64,000 nucleotides of DNA from JBEEOW01 sp041191405 (GCA_041191405.1 JBEEOW010000021.1:1-64000); one strand, 5' to 3'. Counted from the stretch's first letter, positions 26,553 through 35,815 are shown. The notes: generated from the letters alone by a model not told the origin. Numbers and translations are program-made.

Positions 26553-28457
26553 ATGGCTGGCTCAGGATTCCATTATTATTCATCTAATGTAAATACAAAT
26601 TTATCTATAGAGGATAAATTAATTCCTGATGTAATTTTTGTTGGGTCTAATAACACCACTTATTCTCCTAACGACAATTTAGCTCTCTTTGAAGCAATTC
26701 CTAATAAATACCATAAATGTACTTATGGTGGTTCGGGAGGTTCTGCTAGAATTGGAATCAATATGCCTCCTGTTTTTGGCAATAAAGGAAAATGGTTTGC
26801 TGTTGAAGATTTTTATGGACTTGGAGTTCAAATATTAGCATCTAGTGGATTTGTTCCATATTTCATCATTGGTGGCCCAGGTCAACCTTATAAATCTAAA
26901 GCTTACTTCCATTGCAATGGTGAAGAATGGGTTCAAACTAATGTAATTCCTTTTCCTGAATCTGAGAATTTATTCAAACTGATTCCTTCGGTTATCTATA
27001 CCAATGGTACTGGTATTGGTTGGGATTCTCCAAGTACTTATGCTGTTTGGGAGGCTGTACCAAATAAATTAAACAAATGTATTTATGGTTATGGTGGTAG
27101 TACACCAATTCGAGTAATCTTCCCTCCTATTGCAGGAAATCAAGGTAAGTGGTTTGGAATTCAAAAAGCAAGTGGTGTAGATGTTTATCTGCCTATAGAA
27201 GGTTTAAGCGGAAACCATCAACCAATATTAACATACACAGATGGCTATAAACCAACCGCTTACTACCATTGTACAAACGAGGGTTGGCAATTGGTTTCTA
27301 TTTTAAAAGCTTCGCCAGACTTAAGTATTTATGAGTTATTGGCTAATAAAGAACTTGTTGGATTAGATAATTCTGTTTTAAAATATCCCAATAACAATGT
27401 AGTTAAAAATGCAATTGATGCAATAAATACAAGTTTACTTGCCAACTGTAATGATATCAGAAATACCTTTTTAGCCAAAGCTGGGAACTTATCAGGTTTA
27501 TCTGATTATGCAATTGCAAGACAAAATTTAGGAGTTGAGGGTATAAATAAAAAAGGCGTTCCAAATGGTTATCCAAGTTTAGATGCCAATGGAACAATTC
27601 CTTCTGCACAACTTCCTAGTTATGTAGATGATGTACTTGAATTTGCAAGTGTAAGTACATTTCCTTTGGTTGGCGTTGCTGGGAAAATCTATTTGGTTAC
27701 AAGTGGAATAGATGCCAATAAATCATATCGTTGGAGTGGTTCAACTTATGTGGAGCTTGTTTCTTCGCCAGGTTCAACCGATGCTGTAGCTGAAGGAACT
27801 GTCAACAAATATTGGACAAATGCTCGTACCATTGGCTCTACTTTGATTGGATTTGTAACAAATACTTATTCAGCAATTACATCAAGTGATACAATTTTAA
27901 GTGCATTTCAAAAGATTCAAGGATTCATCAATTCCTTAAGTTCTGTAGCATTTTCTGGCAATTACAATGACTTGATAAACAAGCCAACTATTCCAAGTGG
28001 AACTGGTTTTCTTAAATATTTTTCTACTATAAATCGAAGTACAGTAACTGGCTCTACAACTTCATTAGGAACAGCTTGGATAATTCCATTTACACCTCTT
28101 GCAGATATGAGTATCACTCAAATTGGATGTTTGCTTACCAATGCAAATGCTTCAGAAAGAGTAGATATGGCAATTTACAATGCTTCTCTCACTACAAATC
28201 TTGGAACTGCATTTTCAACTTTTAATTCAATCGGAGAAAAGTTTGTAACACTTTCATCCGCTGTGAATTTAGTTGGAGGTACGCAATACTTTCTTGTGCT
28301 TAAAGGGGACAATCTTGGTGCAAACAACTATGCAAATGCTACTTGCTTTAGCAATTCACTATTTGCTCGACAAACCAATTTAGGAGCTGGAGCAATTACT
28401 GGTTCACTTGCAACAAGTGGAGCAAGTACAGTTGTTCCTTTTATTTCAATCAAATAA
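26553..28457 (+). CDS. Fibre/spike-like receptor-binding protein
   Basis: 634 residues. Residues about 27-130 and 145-250 are two copies of one unit: PDVIFVGSNNTTYSP / PSVIYTNGTGIGW, EAIPNKYHKCTYGG / EAVPNKLNKCIYGY, FGNKGKWFAVED / AGNQGKWFGIQK, AYFHCNGEEW / AYYHCTNEGW. A middle part has the phage-fibre pattern IPSAQLPSYVDDV, GKIYLVTSG, YRWSGSTYVEL. The C-terminal 180 residues form a beta domain (GTAWIIPFTPLADMSITQIG). Largest viral protein here, next to the lysis genes; host attachment is the likely role. Confidence 0.7.
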   Translation: MAGSGFHYYSSNVNTNLSIEDKLIPDVIFVGSNNTTYSPNDNLALFEAIPNKYHKCTYGGSGGSARIGINMPPVFGNKGKWFAVEDFYGLGVQILASSGFVPYFIIGGPGQPYKSKAYFHCNGEEWVQTNVIPFPESENLFKLIPSVIYTNGTGIGWDSPSTYAVWEAVPNKLNKCIYGYGGSTPIRVIFPPIAGNQGKWFGIQKASGVDVYLPIEGLSGNHQPILTYTDGYKPTAYYHCTNEGWQLVSILKASPDLSIYELLANKELVGLDNSVLKYPNNNVVKNAIDAINTSLLANCNDIRNTFLAKAGNLSGLSDYAIARQNLGVEGINKKGVPNGYPSLDANGTIPSAQLPSYVDDVLEFASVSTFPLVGVAGKIYLVTSGIDANKSYRWSGSTYVELVSSPGSTDAVAEGTVNKYWTNARTIGSTLIGFVTNTYSAITSSDTILSAFQKIQGFINSLSSVAFSGNYNDLINKPTIPSGTGFLKYFSTINRSTVTGSTTSLGTAWIIPFTPLADMSITQIGCLLTNANASERVDMAIYNASLTTNLGTAFSTFNSIGEKFVTLSSAVNLVGGTQYFLVLKGDNLGANNYANATCFSNSLFARQTNLGAGAITGSLATSGASTVVPFISIK

Positions 28458-28482
28458 TTCAAACCTCAAATCAATAATTACT

Positions 28483-29019
28483 ATGGAAAACATAAGTAAA
28501 CACATTACTTATCAGCAAGGTACATACAACAAACATGGAGTTGATAATACACCCAATGAAACCCAACTATCAAACATGAAATACTTGGGTTCATACTTTG
28601 ATATTATGTATGAAGCTATGATGTTGAAAGTAAAAAAAGGCTTGAAAAAGTTCTTGTATATCACTTGCATGTTTAGAGGCAAAAAGGTGAATAGCCTTAC
28701 AGCTGGAGCTTCAAAAACAAGTTTACATTTAAATGGTGAAGCTATTGATATTGATGCGGTTGACGGTTCAGGAATAACCAATAAAATGATTTTTGATTAC
28801 ATCAAAGACAATCTACCATTTACCGAATTGATTTGGGAGTTTGGTACTAGTTACCCTAATGGAAATCCAAGTTGGGTTCATTATGGATTGGTTAAGGGTA
28901 GAGAAAATGAAAAGGTAATTAAGATTGCTACCAAAGTTCAAAAGAAAGATGCAAAAGGCAATTTGTTAAAAGACAAAGCTGGCAATCCAATTTATACTAC
29001 AATTTACACTAGACTTTAA
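28483..29019 (+). CDS. M15-type peptidase, endolysin candidate
   Basis: Start ATG 28483 (MENISKHITYQQGTYN); an earlier in-frame ATG at 28408 lies inside the spike gene. 178 residues. SLHLNGEAIDIDAVDG with His82 and Asp89, and WVHYGL with His133, are the zinc ligands of the M15 (D-Ala-D-Ala carboxypeptidase-like) family that cuts peptide cross-links in peptidoglycan. No signal peptide, as usual for holin-dependent endolysins. It opens the lysis-like cassette. Confidence 0.75.
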   Translation: MENISKHITYQQGTYNKHGVDNTPNETQLSNMKYLGSYFDIMYEAMMLKVKKGLKKFLYITCMFRGKKVNSLTAGASKTSLHLNGEAIDIDAVDGSGITNKMIFDYIKDNLPFTELIWEFGTSYPNGNPSWVHYGLVKGRENEKVIKIATKVQKKDAKGNLLKDKAGNPIYTTIYTRL

Positions 29020-29029
29020 TTAACAGAAA

Positions 29030-29299
29030 ATGAGAAGAAATCTAAGATTTATATGTGAATTCAGACGAAGGTTATCAAAACCAAGTCCAGCCTTTTTTGC
29101 AAATCTAAGCAAGAAATTGAAGGCAGTTGCTGCCACTCATTTAGCTCTTGGCGTAGCCATTTTTGCAATTCAAGATCAATTATATCCTTTGGTTGTAGAA
29201 ATAGGAAAAATGGCTTCTGTTGCTGGTACATTCGGTGGCTATATAGGTTCATTAATTGCAGATTTAACTAGTGTTGAAGATGGAAAATCAAACAACTGA
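29030..29299 (+). CDS. Holin-like small membrane protein
   Basis: 89 residues: very basic N-terminus (MRRNLRFICEFRRRLSKPSP), then one or two weakly hydrophobic helices (AATHLALGVAIFAIQDQL; MASVAGTFGGYIGSLIADL). It starts 10 bp after the endolysin and overlaps the following gene. Holins have little conserved sequence, so the assignment is positional. Confidence 0.45.
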   Translation: MRRNLRFICEFRRRLSKPSPAFFANLSKKLKAVAATHLALGVAIFAIQDQLYPLVVEIGKMASVAGTFGGYIGSLIADLTSVEDGKSNN

Positions 29300-29612
29300 A
29301 AACAATAAACCTTTATCCTTCAAAGAGCAAATCTTTGAAGGTTTTAAAGTAATTGCAAGTATTTGTATTGTTGGTGGATTGTTGTATGTAGCTTTTTATT
29401 ACAATCAAACAAAGCCCCAATTCAGCGAAGAACAAGTAAAGCTTCAGTTTTATCAAAAACAAAGTGAAGTTCTACAAAAGCATATTGCAACCAATGACAG
29501 TATCTTGTTTCATTTAATCAATGAAAACAAAACGTTAAGGTCGAGATACGATAGCATTGTTAGTTTATCTCATAATGATTCACCAGATTATTTACCTCTG
29601 TTTTCAAAATGA
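29280..29612 (+). CDS. Spanin-like (Rz-type) protein
   Basis: Start ATG 29280; an in-frame TTG at 29271 is an alternative. About 110 residues: cytoplasmic head, membrane helix (VIASICIVGGLLYVAFYY) at about 25-43, then a coiled coil (VKLQFYQKQSEVLQKHIATN) ending in a short tail, the layout of an inner-membrane spanin. Overlaps the holin candidate in front and the next gene behind (ATGA). Confidence 0.45.
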   Translation: MENQTTENNKPLSFKEQIFEGFKVIASICIVGGLLYVAFYYNQTKPQFSEEQVKLQFYQKQSEVLQKHIATNDSILFHLINENKTLRSRYDSIVSLSHNDSPDYLPLFSK

Positions 29613-29998
29613 AAGTACTAATATCAATCTTATTTGCTTTAGGTGGATTGTTAGCTTTATCTACACTTTGCAAAGCTCAATGCGATTCAAGCTCAATTAC
29701 TTTTCAAGAAGATAAAGTGGTTGTTTCAAAACAATGTTGGAATACCATTGCCTTTGAATACAATCGCTTGAAATTGGAATCAGCTGAAGCTAAAAAGTTA
29801 ATTAAATCTGATAGTTTGGTTAAGGAAGGTTTGAATAGAAAAGTTACCCTTCAAGATAGTTTATTGCTTGTGAAGGATTCTAGTAATTCAATATTAAAAA
29901 CTGAGAATCTCAAATTATCCAAACCAAAGCCATCTAAAGGACTTTGGTTTGGATTGGGAATAGTAACTACAATCGCTTTAAAACTCTTATTATGGTAA
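29609..29998 (+). CDS. Coiled-coil protein with signal-like N-terminus and terminal helix
   Basis: 129 residues: signal-like segment (VLISILFALGGLLALSTLC), a body with Cys pair and a coiled coil (LKLESAEAKKLIKSDSL), then a membrane helix at the end (GLWFGLGIVTTIALKLLLW). The coupled start and its place after the Rz-like gene suggest a lysis or envelope-spanning partner. Not recognised. Confidence 0.5.
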   Translation: MKVLISILFALGGLLALSTLCKAQCDSSSITFQEDKVVVSKQCWNTIAFEYNRLKLESAEAKKLIKSDSLVKEGLNRKVTLQDSLLLVKDSSNSILKTENLKLSKPKPSKGLWFGLGIVTTIALKLLLW

Positions 29999-30120
29999 AT
30001 ATTTTCACACCTAAAACACTAATTACTTTACAAATAATTGGTAGCCTAATCGGTATTATCTGGATTAGTATTCAGCTTTATGATTACTTTAAAAAGAAGA
30101 ATCATATTGCTGAAAATTGA
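29992..30120 (+). CDS. Tiny membrane protein, 42 aa
   Basis: ATG 29992 overlaps the preceding stop by 7 bp; stop at 30118-30120. MVNIFTPKTLITLQIIGSLI then GIIWISIQLYDYF gives one membrane helix and a basic end (KKKNH). Last plus-strand gene of the element. Too short for family assignment; a holin or antiholin is possible. Confidence 0.5.
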   Translation: MVNIFTPKTLITLQIIGSLIGIIWISIQLYDYFKKKNHIAEN

Positions 30121-30200
30121 ATAATTTACTTTTCTCAAAATGGATATTGTCAATCAATAACTTTTTGGTTATATCTTTACCTTTTAATGTTATTTCCAAC

Positions 30201-30304
30201 TTGCAACTAATTTCAAGAATTACGTATATTTGTGATGTTAGATATGAGCAATCATTGAAAACGCCGCCCCAGGGTCTAACTAGTTAGTGCTGGGGATTTT
30301 TTTT
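30201..30304 (+). ncRNA. Candidate small RNA with own promoter and terminator
   Basis: TTG (30201-30203), 21 bp, then an exact -7 box TATATTTG (30225-30232). A transcript starting near 30239 would end at a hairpin made of CCCCAG (30267-30272) and CTGGGG (30290-30295), with the palindrome CTAACTAGTTAG in its loop, followed by eight Ts (30297-30304). The result is an RNA of about 65 nt with no reading frame, convergent with the integrase gene. It may be only a terminator for the integrase side, but the exact promoter argues for a transcript. Confidence 0.45.
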
Positions 30305-30358
30305 AACATCATTGTAGTCAATTGTCTTTTTTATAAATATTTAGCAATGAATATGTGT

Positions 30359-31549
30359 TTAGGAAGGAAATGAAATATTGTTCCATTTATCCATTTCACG
30401 GTTTGTTAAACTATCTACTACTTTAGCATAAATTTGAGTTGTTTTCAAATCTGAGTGACCTAGAATTTTTGAAACAACTTCAAGTGGAATACCTAGGATT
30501 AAAGAGTTTATAGCAAAGGTATGTCTTGAACAATGGAAGGTAATATGCTTTGATTTTATACCAACCATTTCTAATGCATCATTTAAATCTGTTGTAATTC
30601 TACTATTACTTTGTTTAATAGTTCGCTCAAATAATTTCAAACCACCTAAATCAAAATTCAATAAACTTAATGAAGCTTTATTTAAAGGAACTCTTACAGT
30701 AGTTCCAGTTTTCTGAGTTTTAATTATAATGGAATTATTAATAATTGATTCCTTAGTAACTCGTTTAATATCTGATAGTCGTAATCCAGTGTAACAAGAC
30801 AATAAAAAGTAATGCAAAGTTACTTTTATTCTTTCTGGTGTTCCCTTATCCTTGTATAATCTATGAAGTGCTTCAACTTCATGCAATTCTAAATATTCTT
30901 TTTCTACTTCTTCTGATTTAAGTTGATAGTCTTTAAAAGCATAATATTTAGTCAAATTTTGCTTAATTGCTTCATTCACAAATTTTCTAATTGTAGTTAA
31001 TTTCTGATAAATGCTATTCGTTTTATTTTTCTTTTCATGTTCTAAATGATACCTATATTTATTTAAAAAAGTTGGTGTAATATCCTCAAACAATAACTTT
31101 CCACTACAAAATTCTTTTAACATTTCAAGGTTGTTAATCATGTCTTTGTAGTATCTTAATGAATAATCTTTTCTACTTGCATTTAACTCTTTTTTAACAA
31201 AAGAGATATAATCATTTGCTTCTACCTCATAATTATCATTATTGTATATTTCTAATATTAATTCAGGGTCACAAACTTTATTTTCGAGTTCTAGTTTTGC
31301 TTTTATTTTATATATTTTAGCAAGCATTGAAGCCATTTCAGCATTGGCAATATCAGCACCAACAACATTCTTTATTTGCCCTTTTGATGAGTCCCATAAT
31401 TCTGGTACAATATTGTACCCAGTATAGATTTGCTTTCTAATTCGTTTTGAATTAATAGTTGAATTAAGAAAAATGTAAATTTGAAACTCTCCTTTAGAGT
31501 TAGGTCTATTCCTTTGAAGATCTAACTTAATTGATAATGCATTTTTCAT
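30359..31549 (-). CDS. Tyrosine recombinase (integrase)
   Basis: 396 residues. N-terminal arm-binding and SAM-like core-binding domains of the Bacteroidota phage/CTnDOT type (TPTFLNKYRYHLEHEKK), then the catalytic domain: CYTGLRLSDIKR (Arg near 255), ITFHCSRHTFA (His-x-x-Arg near 338-341), LGHSDLKTTQIYAKV (His and the nucleophile Tyr near 372). All catalytic residues are present. It faces the viral genes and lies 200 bp from the tRNA-Thr 3' end, its likely target. Confidence 0.9.
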   Translation of the reverse strand: MKNALSIKLDLQRNRPNSKGEFQIYIFLNSTINSKRIRKQIYTGYNIVPELWDSSKGQIKNVVGADIANAEMASMLAKIYKIKAKLELENKVCDPELILEIYNNDNYEVEANDYISFVKKELNASRKDYSLRYYKDMINNLEMLKEFCSGKLLFEDITPTFLNKYRYHLEHEKKNKTNSIYQKLTTIRKFVNEAIKQNLTKYYAFKDYQLKSEEVEKEYLELHEVEALHRLYKDKGTPERIKVTLHYFLLSCYTGLRLSDIKRVTKESIINNSIIIKTQKTGTTVRVPLNKASLSLLNFDLGGLKLFERTIKQSNSRITTDLNDALEMVGIKSKHITFHCSRHTFAINSLILGIPLEVVSKILGHSDLKTTQIYAKVVDSLTNREMDKWNNISFPS

Positions 31550-31566
31550 TTTGTGACATTTTAGAG

Positions 31567-31588
31567 GCTGACAATTGAGCTGACAATT
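31567..31588. repeat. Direct repeat, possible integrase arm sites
   Basis: GCTGACAATT occurs at 31567-31576 and 31579-31588, offset 12 bp, between integrase and tRNA. A second pair of similar words (AAAAAGGGGCAAA and AAAAAAGGGCA) lies at about 31674-31701. Arm-type binding sites of an integrase are typically such spaced direct repeats. Confidence 0.35.
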
Positions 31589-31702
31589 TTAAAATCATAT
31601 TGACAAAAAATATGCCTAGAATGATTTAAACGCACTTTTCAGAAAACTGTCAAATCAGCCCAAAAACGATAAAAAAGGGGCAAATATTGTAAAAAAGGGC
31701 AT

Positions 31703-31738
31703 AAAAAAACCTCTTAACTCGCTAGAATTAAGAGGTTT
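31703..31738 (-). terminator. Terminator of tRNA-Thr
   Basis: AAACCTCTTAA (31707-31717) and TTAAGAGGTTT (31728-31738) form an 11-bp stem; on the minus strand it is followed by a T run (31703-31709). It lies directly downstream of the tRNA. Confidence 0.75.
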
Positions 31739-31746
31739 ACATTTTG

Positions 31747-31820
<74 letters not shown>

Positions 31821-31956
31821 GTCTCATTTAAGAGTTCACAAAAGTAGGAAAATTATTTTATTTAGCAAACCTTAATACTAAATAAATACCTATTTTTTGA
31901 GCAGAAAAACACAACAAACTAGTTTTAAAGTACTTAAATTATAAATATTTTTTAAA

Positions 31957-34900
31957 TTAAAATGTTCTATTTATTCCTACTACATAACGCAATTTCACAA
32001 ATTGTGGCTCAGTTGCTGGCGTCGTATTCAACCATAATGGCATATCAAATCTGATACTCAATGGCTTTACTGCTAAATGTGGCGTTCTAAAGGTTAATAA
32101 AAATCCTAAACCTGCATTTGCTCTCAGTTTAGACAATTTTAGTTTATCATCTATTGTATTTATTGCCATTACACCTGCATCAGCAAATAAATAGGAATCT
32201 AAATGGAAATGTTTTAGAAATGGATATGGTTTAATTTTGACAAATCTATCAAAATCCACTTCTACACTCCCTCCTATTCCTGAATTACCATTGTAGGTTA
32301 TATATGTTTGTCCGTTTTTAACATCAGGTAATAAATAACCCGCTAAACCACGCACGTTTAAGCCACCTCCCATTTGAAAATGATTTAGTGTAGCGCCATA
32401 GCCAGTCCAATTGGTTGGCACAAAACCTGAGGCACGGGTAAATTTATTATTCATTAATTGTTCGCCATTTGCACCCGCAAAATATAATGATGATTCTATT
32501 GGTGTATTTCCAATTCCATATCTTGCAAAAAAACGAGTTTTAATATCGAACTTTTTAATTTCATTATTATTAACTGCACTTAATTGTAAGTATGAATAAT
32601 TAAAATCCGATTTAATTCCTGGAGTACGCACATCAAAATTAATCTTACCTGTACCTTTGGTGTAAGAATACGTTTTTTCAATACCTAAATTAACTGTGTT
32701 ATTTAATTTATTTACAGACCAATCATTTGGATTAATTAAATACGTTGCATCAATAGCATCTCTATACATTACATCATGAGAAATATTGATTCGTAGATAG
32801 TTAGGATTACGAGCATCTTGTTTTCTAAAATATTTTTCAAGACCCAAACCTCCTTTATTTAAACCTGCATTTGAAGTAAAGTTTGCATAAGAACTTAATT
32901 GCGACCAAATTCTTTTTAAACTTTTCTTCACAGATAAACTACAACCAATTATGTTAAATTTATTCTTGATTTCTGCATCAATATTTTGTTGTCCAACTCC
33001 TGTATTTAACCAAACATTTGCAGAATACATATCATCTAAACCAAAATAATTCCCATTTGCATGTACCCCAACTTGTAAACCATCAAAACTATTATACCAA
33101 ACATCGGGTCTAATAAAATGTTCAGAATGAGTCCATTTTACCACATTTGTAATTCTTGAATCAAACCTCACCACCGCAGATGAATGATAAGTATTATCTC
33201 GTTTATCAATATCGGCTAGTAAATTTCGTGGGTCGATTATCACATTTTTCACACCACTTGGCACATTAATTTTAGCAACATATTCTGGTTGTAACAAATC
33301 CCAACCATACCATTTTGGTAAAACTTGCGCCTTGGTATTTTTAACAAACCAAGTATTTGGAATATGATATTCATACGTTTTACCATCATTTGCAACAACT
33401 GTAAAATCAATTGGCATGTGCATTCTGCCTGTTCTTTTGAATGTAACATTATAATAATCAAGAGAATCGGCTTTTTTTACTGATTTAATACCATAATCAA
33501 TATACTTAGTTGATTCAAGCCATTGATCAAAAAACCAGTTCAAATCTATTTTCGTAAAATCAATTATTGTTTGTCTAAAATCCTCAGGATAAGGATGTTT
33601 AAATTTCCATTTATCCACATAATGTTGCATTGCCTTTAAAAACAACGAATCTCCCAACACATACTGCATATTATAAAGCATGGTTGCTGTTTTATAATAA
33701 ACCAATCCGTAACTTCCACCATGACGTAGTGCTCCATTAAATGCACTTGAATGTGTATTTAATGGTTCATCAAATCCTAAATGGACAGTATTTAAATATG
33801 GATAATAAATACTTTCATATCTGTTATCTAAAGAATCAACAAATTTTTGAACATATTTATTGGTAGCAACCCTTCCTCTTACCGGGTTTTCAATTGCATT
33901 CATTGCCCAAACAGTTAAAAATTGAGTAAAACCTTCATCTAAAAATGCTCTGTAAGTTTCATTAGAACCCAACATTCCATAAAACCACATGTGTCCAATT
34001 TCATGTGCCAACAAATTTTGATGCTGTGGATAAACACCATTATCTAAAGTAATCATTGGGTATTCCATACCATCTTGCGCATCTGCAACTATAATTTTAG
34101 GCCATTCATACATACCAAAATCTGTTGAATACACTTGAACTACTCTTGCCGCAAACCACGCTGAACGTTGCCATTTTGAAGCATGTGGCTCTTGTGCCAA
34201 TGAAATACATTTAATTCCTTTCCATTCTACTTCTCCAATTCTATATAATGGGTCGGCAGTGAATGCAAAATTATGTACATTATCGGCATGGTATTTCCAG
34301 GTTTTGTATTTACCGTCTTCTTTAGGAATAATTACAGAAGGAGCCGAATTCATTGGTTTATCCTTAAAATTCTTGATATCAAGTTTTTGACGTAAAGAAT
34401 CAGGCATCACTTCCGAGCGATTTAATAAATCACCAGTTGCTTCAACAATATATTCTTGAGGAAAAGTTAACGAAACATCAAAAGAACCAAAATTATTATA
34501 AAACTCTTTGTCAAGGTGTTGGTCTGTAGTCCAGCCGAACTTATTATCGTACACACAAATACTTGGATACCAATGTACTCCATTAAATTGTTTTGTACCA
34601 AATGATTCAATTTTCTTTAATCTTCTTCTTAATGAACCTGTGTCAAAATAAGTTTTAAAATTTAAAGTAACTGTAACCTGTTCATTAGGTAAAACTGGCT
34701 TATTCAACACTACTTTAAAAACGGTATTATCAAGTTGAGTTACAACAGTTTCACCATTTACCTTAACGTTTTCAACAGTGATATTTAATTTTTGAGCTTC
34801 GTAATGTCCGAATTTTGGTTTTACTTTATTGTTTTTCACCAAGTTATCGTAATATGAACCTGGCTGAAAAGCATTGTCTATCAAATGAAAATACAATTCA

Positions 34901-35169
34901 TTCAATGTATTAGGCGAATTGTTGGTATAAACTAATTTATAATTTCTACCTTCAATTAAATCTTTTTTATCATCAATAAAAGCATCAATTTCATAATGCA
35001 CATCTTGTTGCCAATAACCAACTCGTGGCAAACTATTTTTCCAATAATATTTATTTTGGGCTGATGTATAAAACGATGAACCTTTTTTTTCAGACTCTTG
35101 TGCAATAACTAACTCATTTGCAAATAAAAACAACAAACAAGTACCTAAAATCAAATTCAATTTCCTCAT
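31957..35169 (-). CDS. M1-family metallopeptidase with outer-membrane-barrel-like C-terminus
   Basis: About 1,070 residues from ATG 35169 (upstream in-frame ATG at 35193 adds eight residues before the signal peptide MRKLNLILGTCLLFLFANEL). An M1 N-terminal beta domain is followed by GMEYP, a substrate-binding motif variant of GAMEN, and HEIGHMWFYG with a later Glu in FLDEGFTQF, the zinc site near residue 387. From about residue 660 on, alternating beta strands ending in VKLRYVVGINRTF look like a surface-antigen barrel. An envelope aminopeptidase fused to a barrel is a known Bacteroidota arrangement. Confidence 0.85.
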   Translation of the reverse strand: MRKLNLILGTCLLFLFANELVIAQESEKKGSSFYTSAQNKYYWKNSLPRVGYWQQDVHYEIDAFIDDKKDLIEGRNYKLVYTNNSPNTLNELYFHLIDNAFQPGSYYDNLVKNNKVKPKFGHYEAQKLNITVENVKVNGETVVTQLDNTVFKVVLNKPVLPNEQVTVTLNFKTYFDTGSLRRRLKKIESFGTKQFNGVHWYPSICVYDNKFGWTTDQHLDKEFYNNFGSFDVSLTFPQEYIVEATGDLLNRSEVMPDSLRQKLDIKNFKDKPMNSAPSVIIPKEDGKYKTWKYHADNVHNFAFTADPLYRIGEVEWKGIKCISLAQEPHASKWQRSAWFAARVVQVYSTDFGMYEWPKIIVADAQDGMEYPMITLDNGVYPQHQNLLAHEIGHMWFYGMLGSNETYRAFLDEGFTQFLTVWAMNAIENPVRGRVATNKYVQKFVDSLDNRYESIYYPYLNTVHLGFDEPLNTHSSAFNGALRHGGSYGLVYYKTATMLYNMQYVLGDSLFLKAMQHYVDKWKFKHPYPEDFRQTIIDFTKIDLNWFFDQWLESTKYIDYGIKSVKKADSLDYYNVTFKRTGRMHMPIDFTVVANDGKTYEYHIPNTWFVKNTKAQVLPKWYGWDLLQPEYVAKINVPSGVKNVIIDPRNLLADIDKRDNTYHSSAVVRFDSRITNVVKWTHSEHFIRPDVWYNSFDGLQVGVHANGNYFGLDDMYSANVWLNTGVGQQNIDAEIKNKFNIIGCSLSVKKSLKRIWSQLSSYANFTSNAGLNKGGLGLEKYFRKQDARNPNYLRINISHDVMYRDAIDATYLINPNDWSVNKLNNTVNLGIEKTYSYTKGTGKINFDVRTPGIKSDFNYSYLQLSAVNNNEIKKFDIKTRFFARYGIGNTPIESSLYFAGANGEQLMNNKFTRASGFVPTNWTGYGATLNHFQMGGGLNVRGLAGYLLPDVKNGQTYITYNGNSGIGGSVEVDFDRFVKIKPYPFLKHFHLDSYLFADAGVMAINTIDDKLKLSKLRANAGLGFLLTFRTPHLAVKPLSIRFDMPLWLNTTPATEPQFVKLRYVVGINRTF

Positions 35170-35359
35170 AATTGTAAAAATGCAACATTTCAATTAAAAA
35201 GTAAAATAATTGATTTTTTTATTACAACTATATGATAAAAAGTAGTATCACTTTTTATGTTATGTGACTATTTGAGATTTGGAATGAATTTAAAATTAGA
35301 AAGTGTACGTTAGAGTAGTTTTTAATGTTAATTTTTAGGAAAAAATGTAAATGAACCGC

Positions 35360-35815
35360 CTATTCCGCTTCTTTGAATTTATTAGACAATGTTATTGAAA
35401 TTATTACATTGTTCTTAAATTCAAATCTAAAACAATGCCCCTCTATCAAATACATATTCCAATAATTAGCTATACCTAATATTGGCAAAATATCCCCCCC
35501 ACCTTTTCTAATCTCAAAAGCACCAAATTTCCTCATAACCTCTTGCATATTGTCGTTCAAATTAATATTAAAAGGTAAATTATCTTTAAATGGTTTATAT
35601 TTTTGATGTCCTTTTCCAAAAATAATTATTGAGTCTAATATATTACATTCACTAAAAATAAACAATACACCTTTTTCAATATTAGAAAAATATAATGTTG
35701 TATCACCTTCAAATATTTTATATCCTTGAGTTTTCTCGGTATAATTATTAAAAAAATCACTTTTTTCAACAATTAAGAAATTCTTGTCAATAATATCTAA
35801 ATCTTTAATATTCAT
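35360..35815 (-). CDS. Hypothetical protein, 151 aa
   Basis: Soluble alpha/beta protein without signal peptide or membrane helix (KSDFFNNYTEKTQGYKIFEG; FGAFEIRKGGGDILPILGIA). Single gene flanked by gaps of about 190 and 165 bp that show nothing recognisable. It has the size and look of small immunity-type proteins, but no toxin gene is adjacent. Not recognised. Confidence 0.6.
   Translation of the reverse strand: MNIKDLDIIDKNFLIVEKSDFFNNYTEKTQGYKIFEGDTTLYFSNIEKGVLFIFSECNILDSIIIFGKGHQKYKPFKDNLPFNINLNDNMQEVMRKFGAFEIRKGGGDILPILGIANYWNMYLIEGHCFRFEFKNNVIISITLSNKFKEAE

Larger units (their letters stand above)
463..31746. mobile_element. Integrated provirus-like element at tRNA-Thr, probably tailless and membrane-containing
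   Basis: Nearly all genes run on the plus strand as tightly packed blocks (463-6737 and 19260-30120). A tyrosine recombinase on the minus strand lies at the right end, 200 bp from the 3' end of a tRNA-Thr gene, which is a classic integration target. Contents are a packaging-type ATPase, a capsid candidate, many one-pass membrane proteins, peptidoglycan hydrolases, a fibre-like protein and a lysis-like cassette. Nothing typical of tailed phages is recognisable. A 12-kb RHS toxin island interrupts the viral genes. I found no copy of the tRNA 3' end at the left, so the left boundary is unknown and 463 is only the first gene I assign; the element may extend beyond the window. Viral nature is inferred from gene content. 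Confidence 0.7.

Noticed and set aside
26553..28457. Tailed-phage tail fibre implying a caudovirus
   Set aside because: No terminase, portal, tape measure or baseplate gene is visible; fibre-type domains also occur on tailless phages.
1053..30120. Conjugative element or type IV secretion system
   Set aside because: No relaxase, VirB4 or Tra-like proteins are recognisable; the transglycosylases and membrane proteins fit a virion better.
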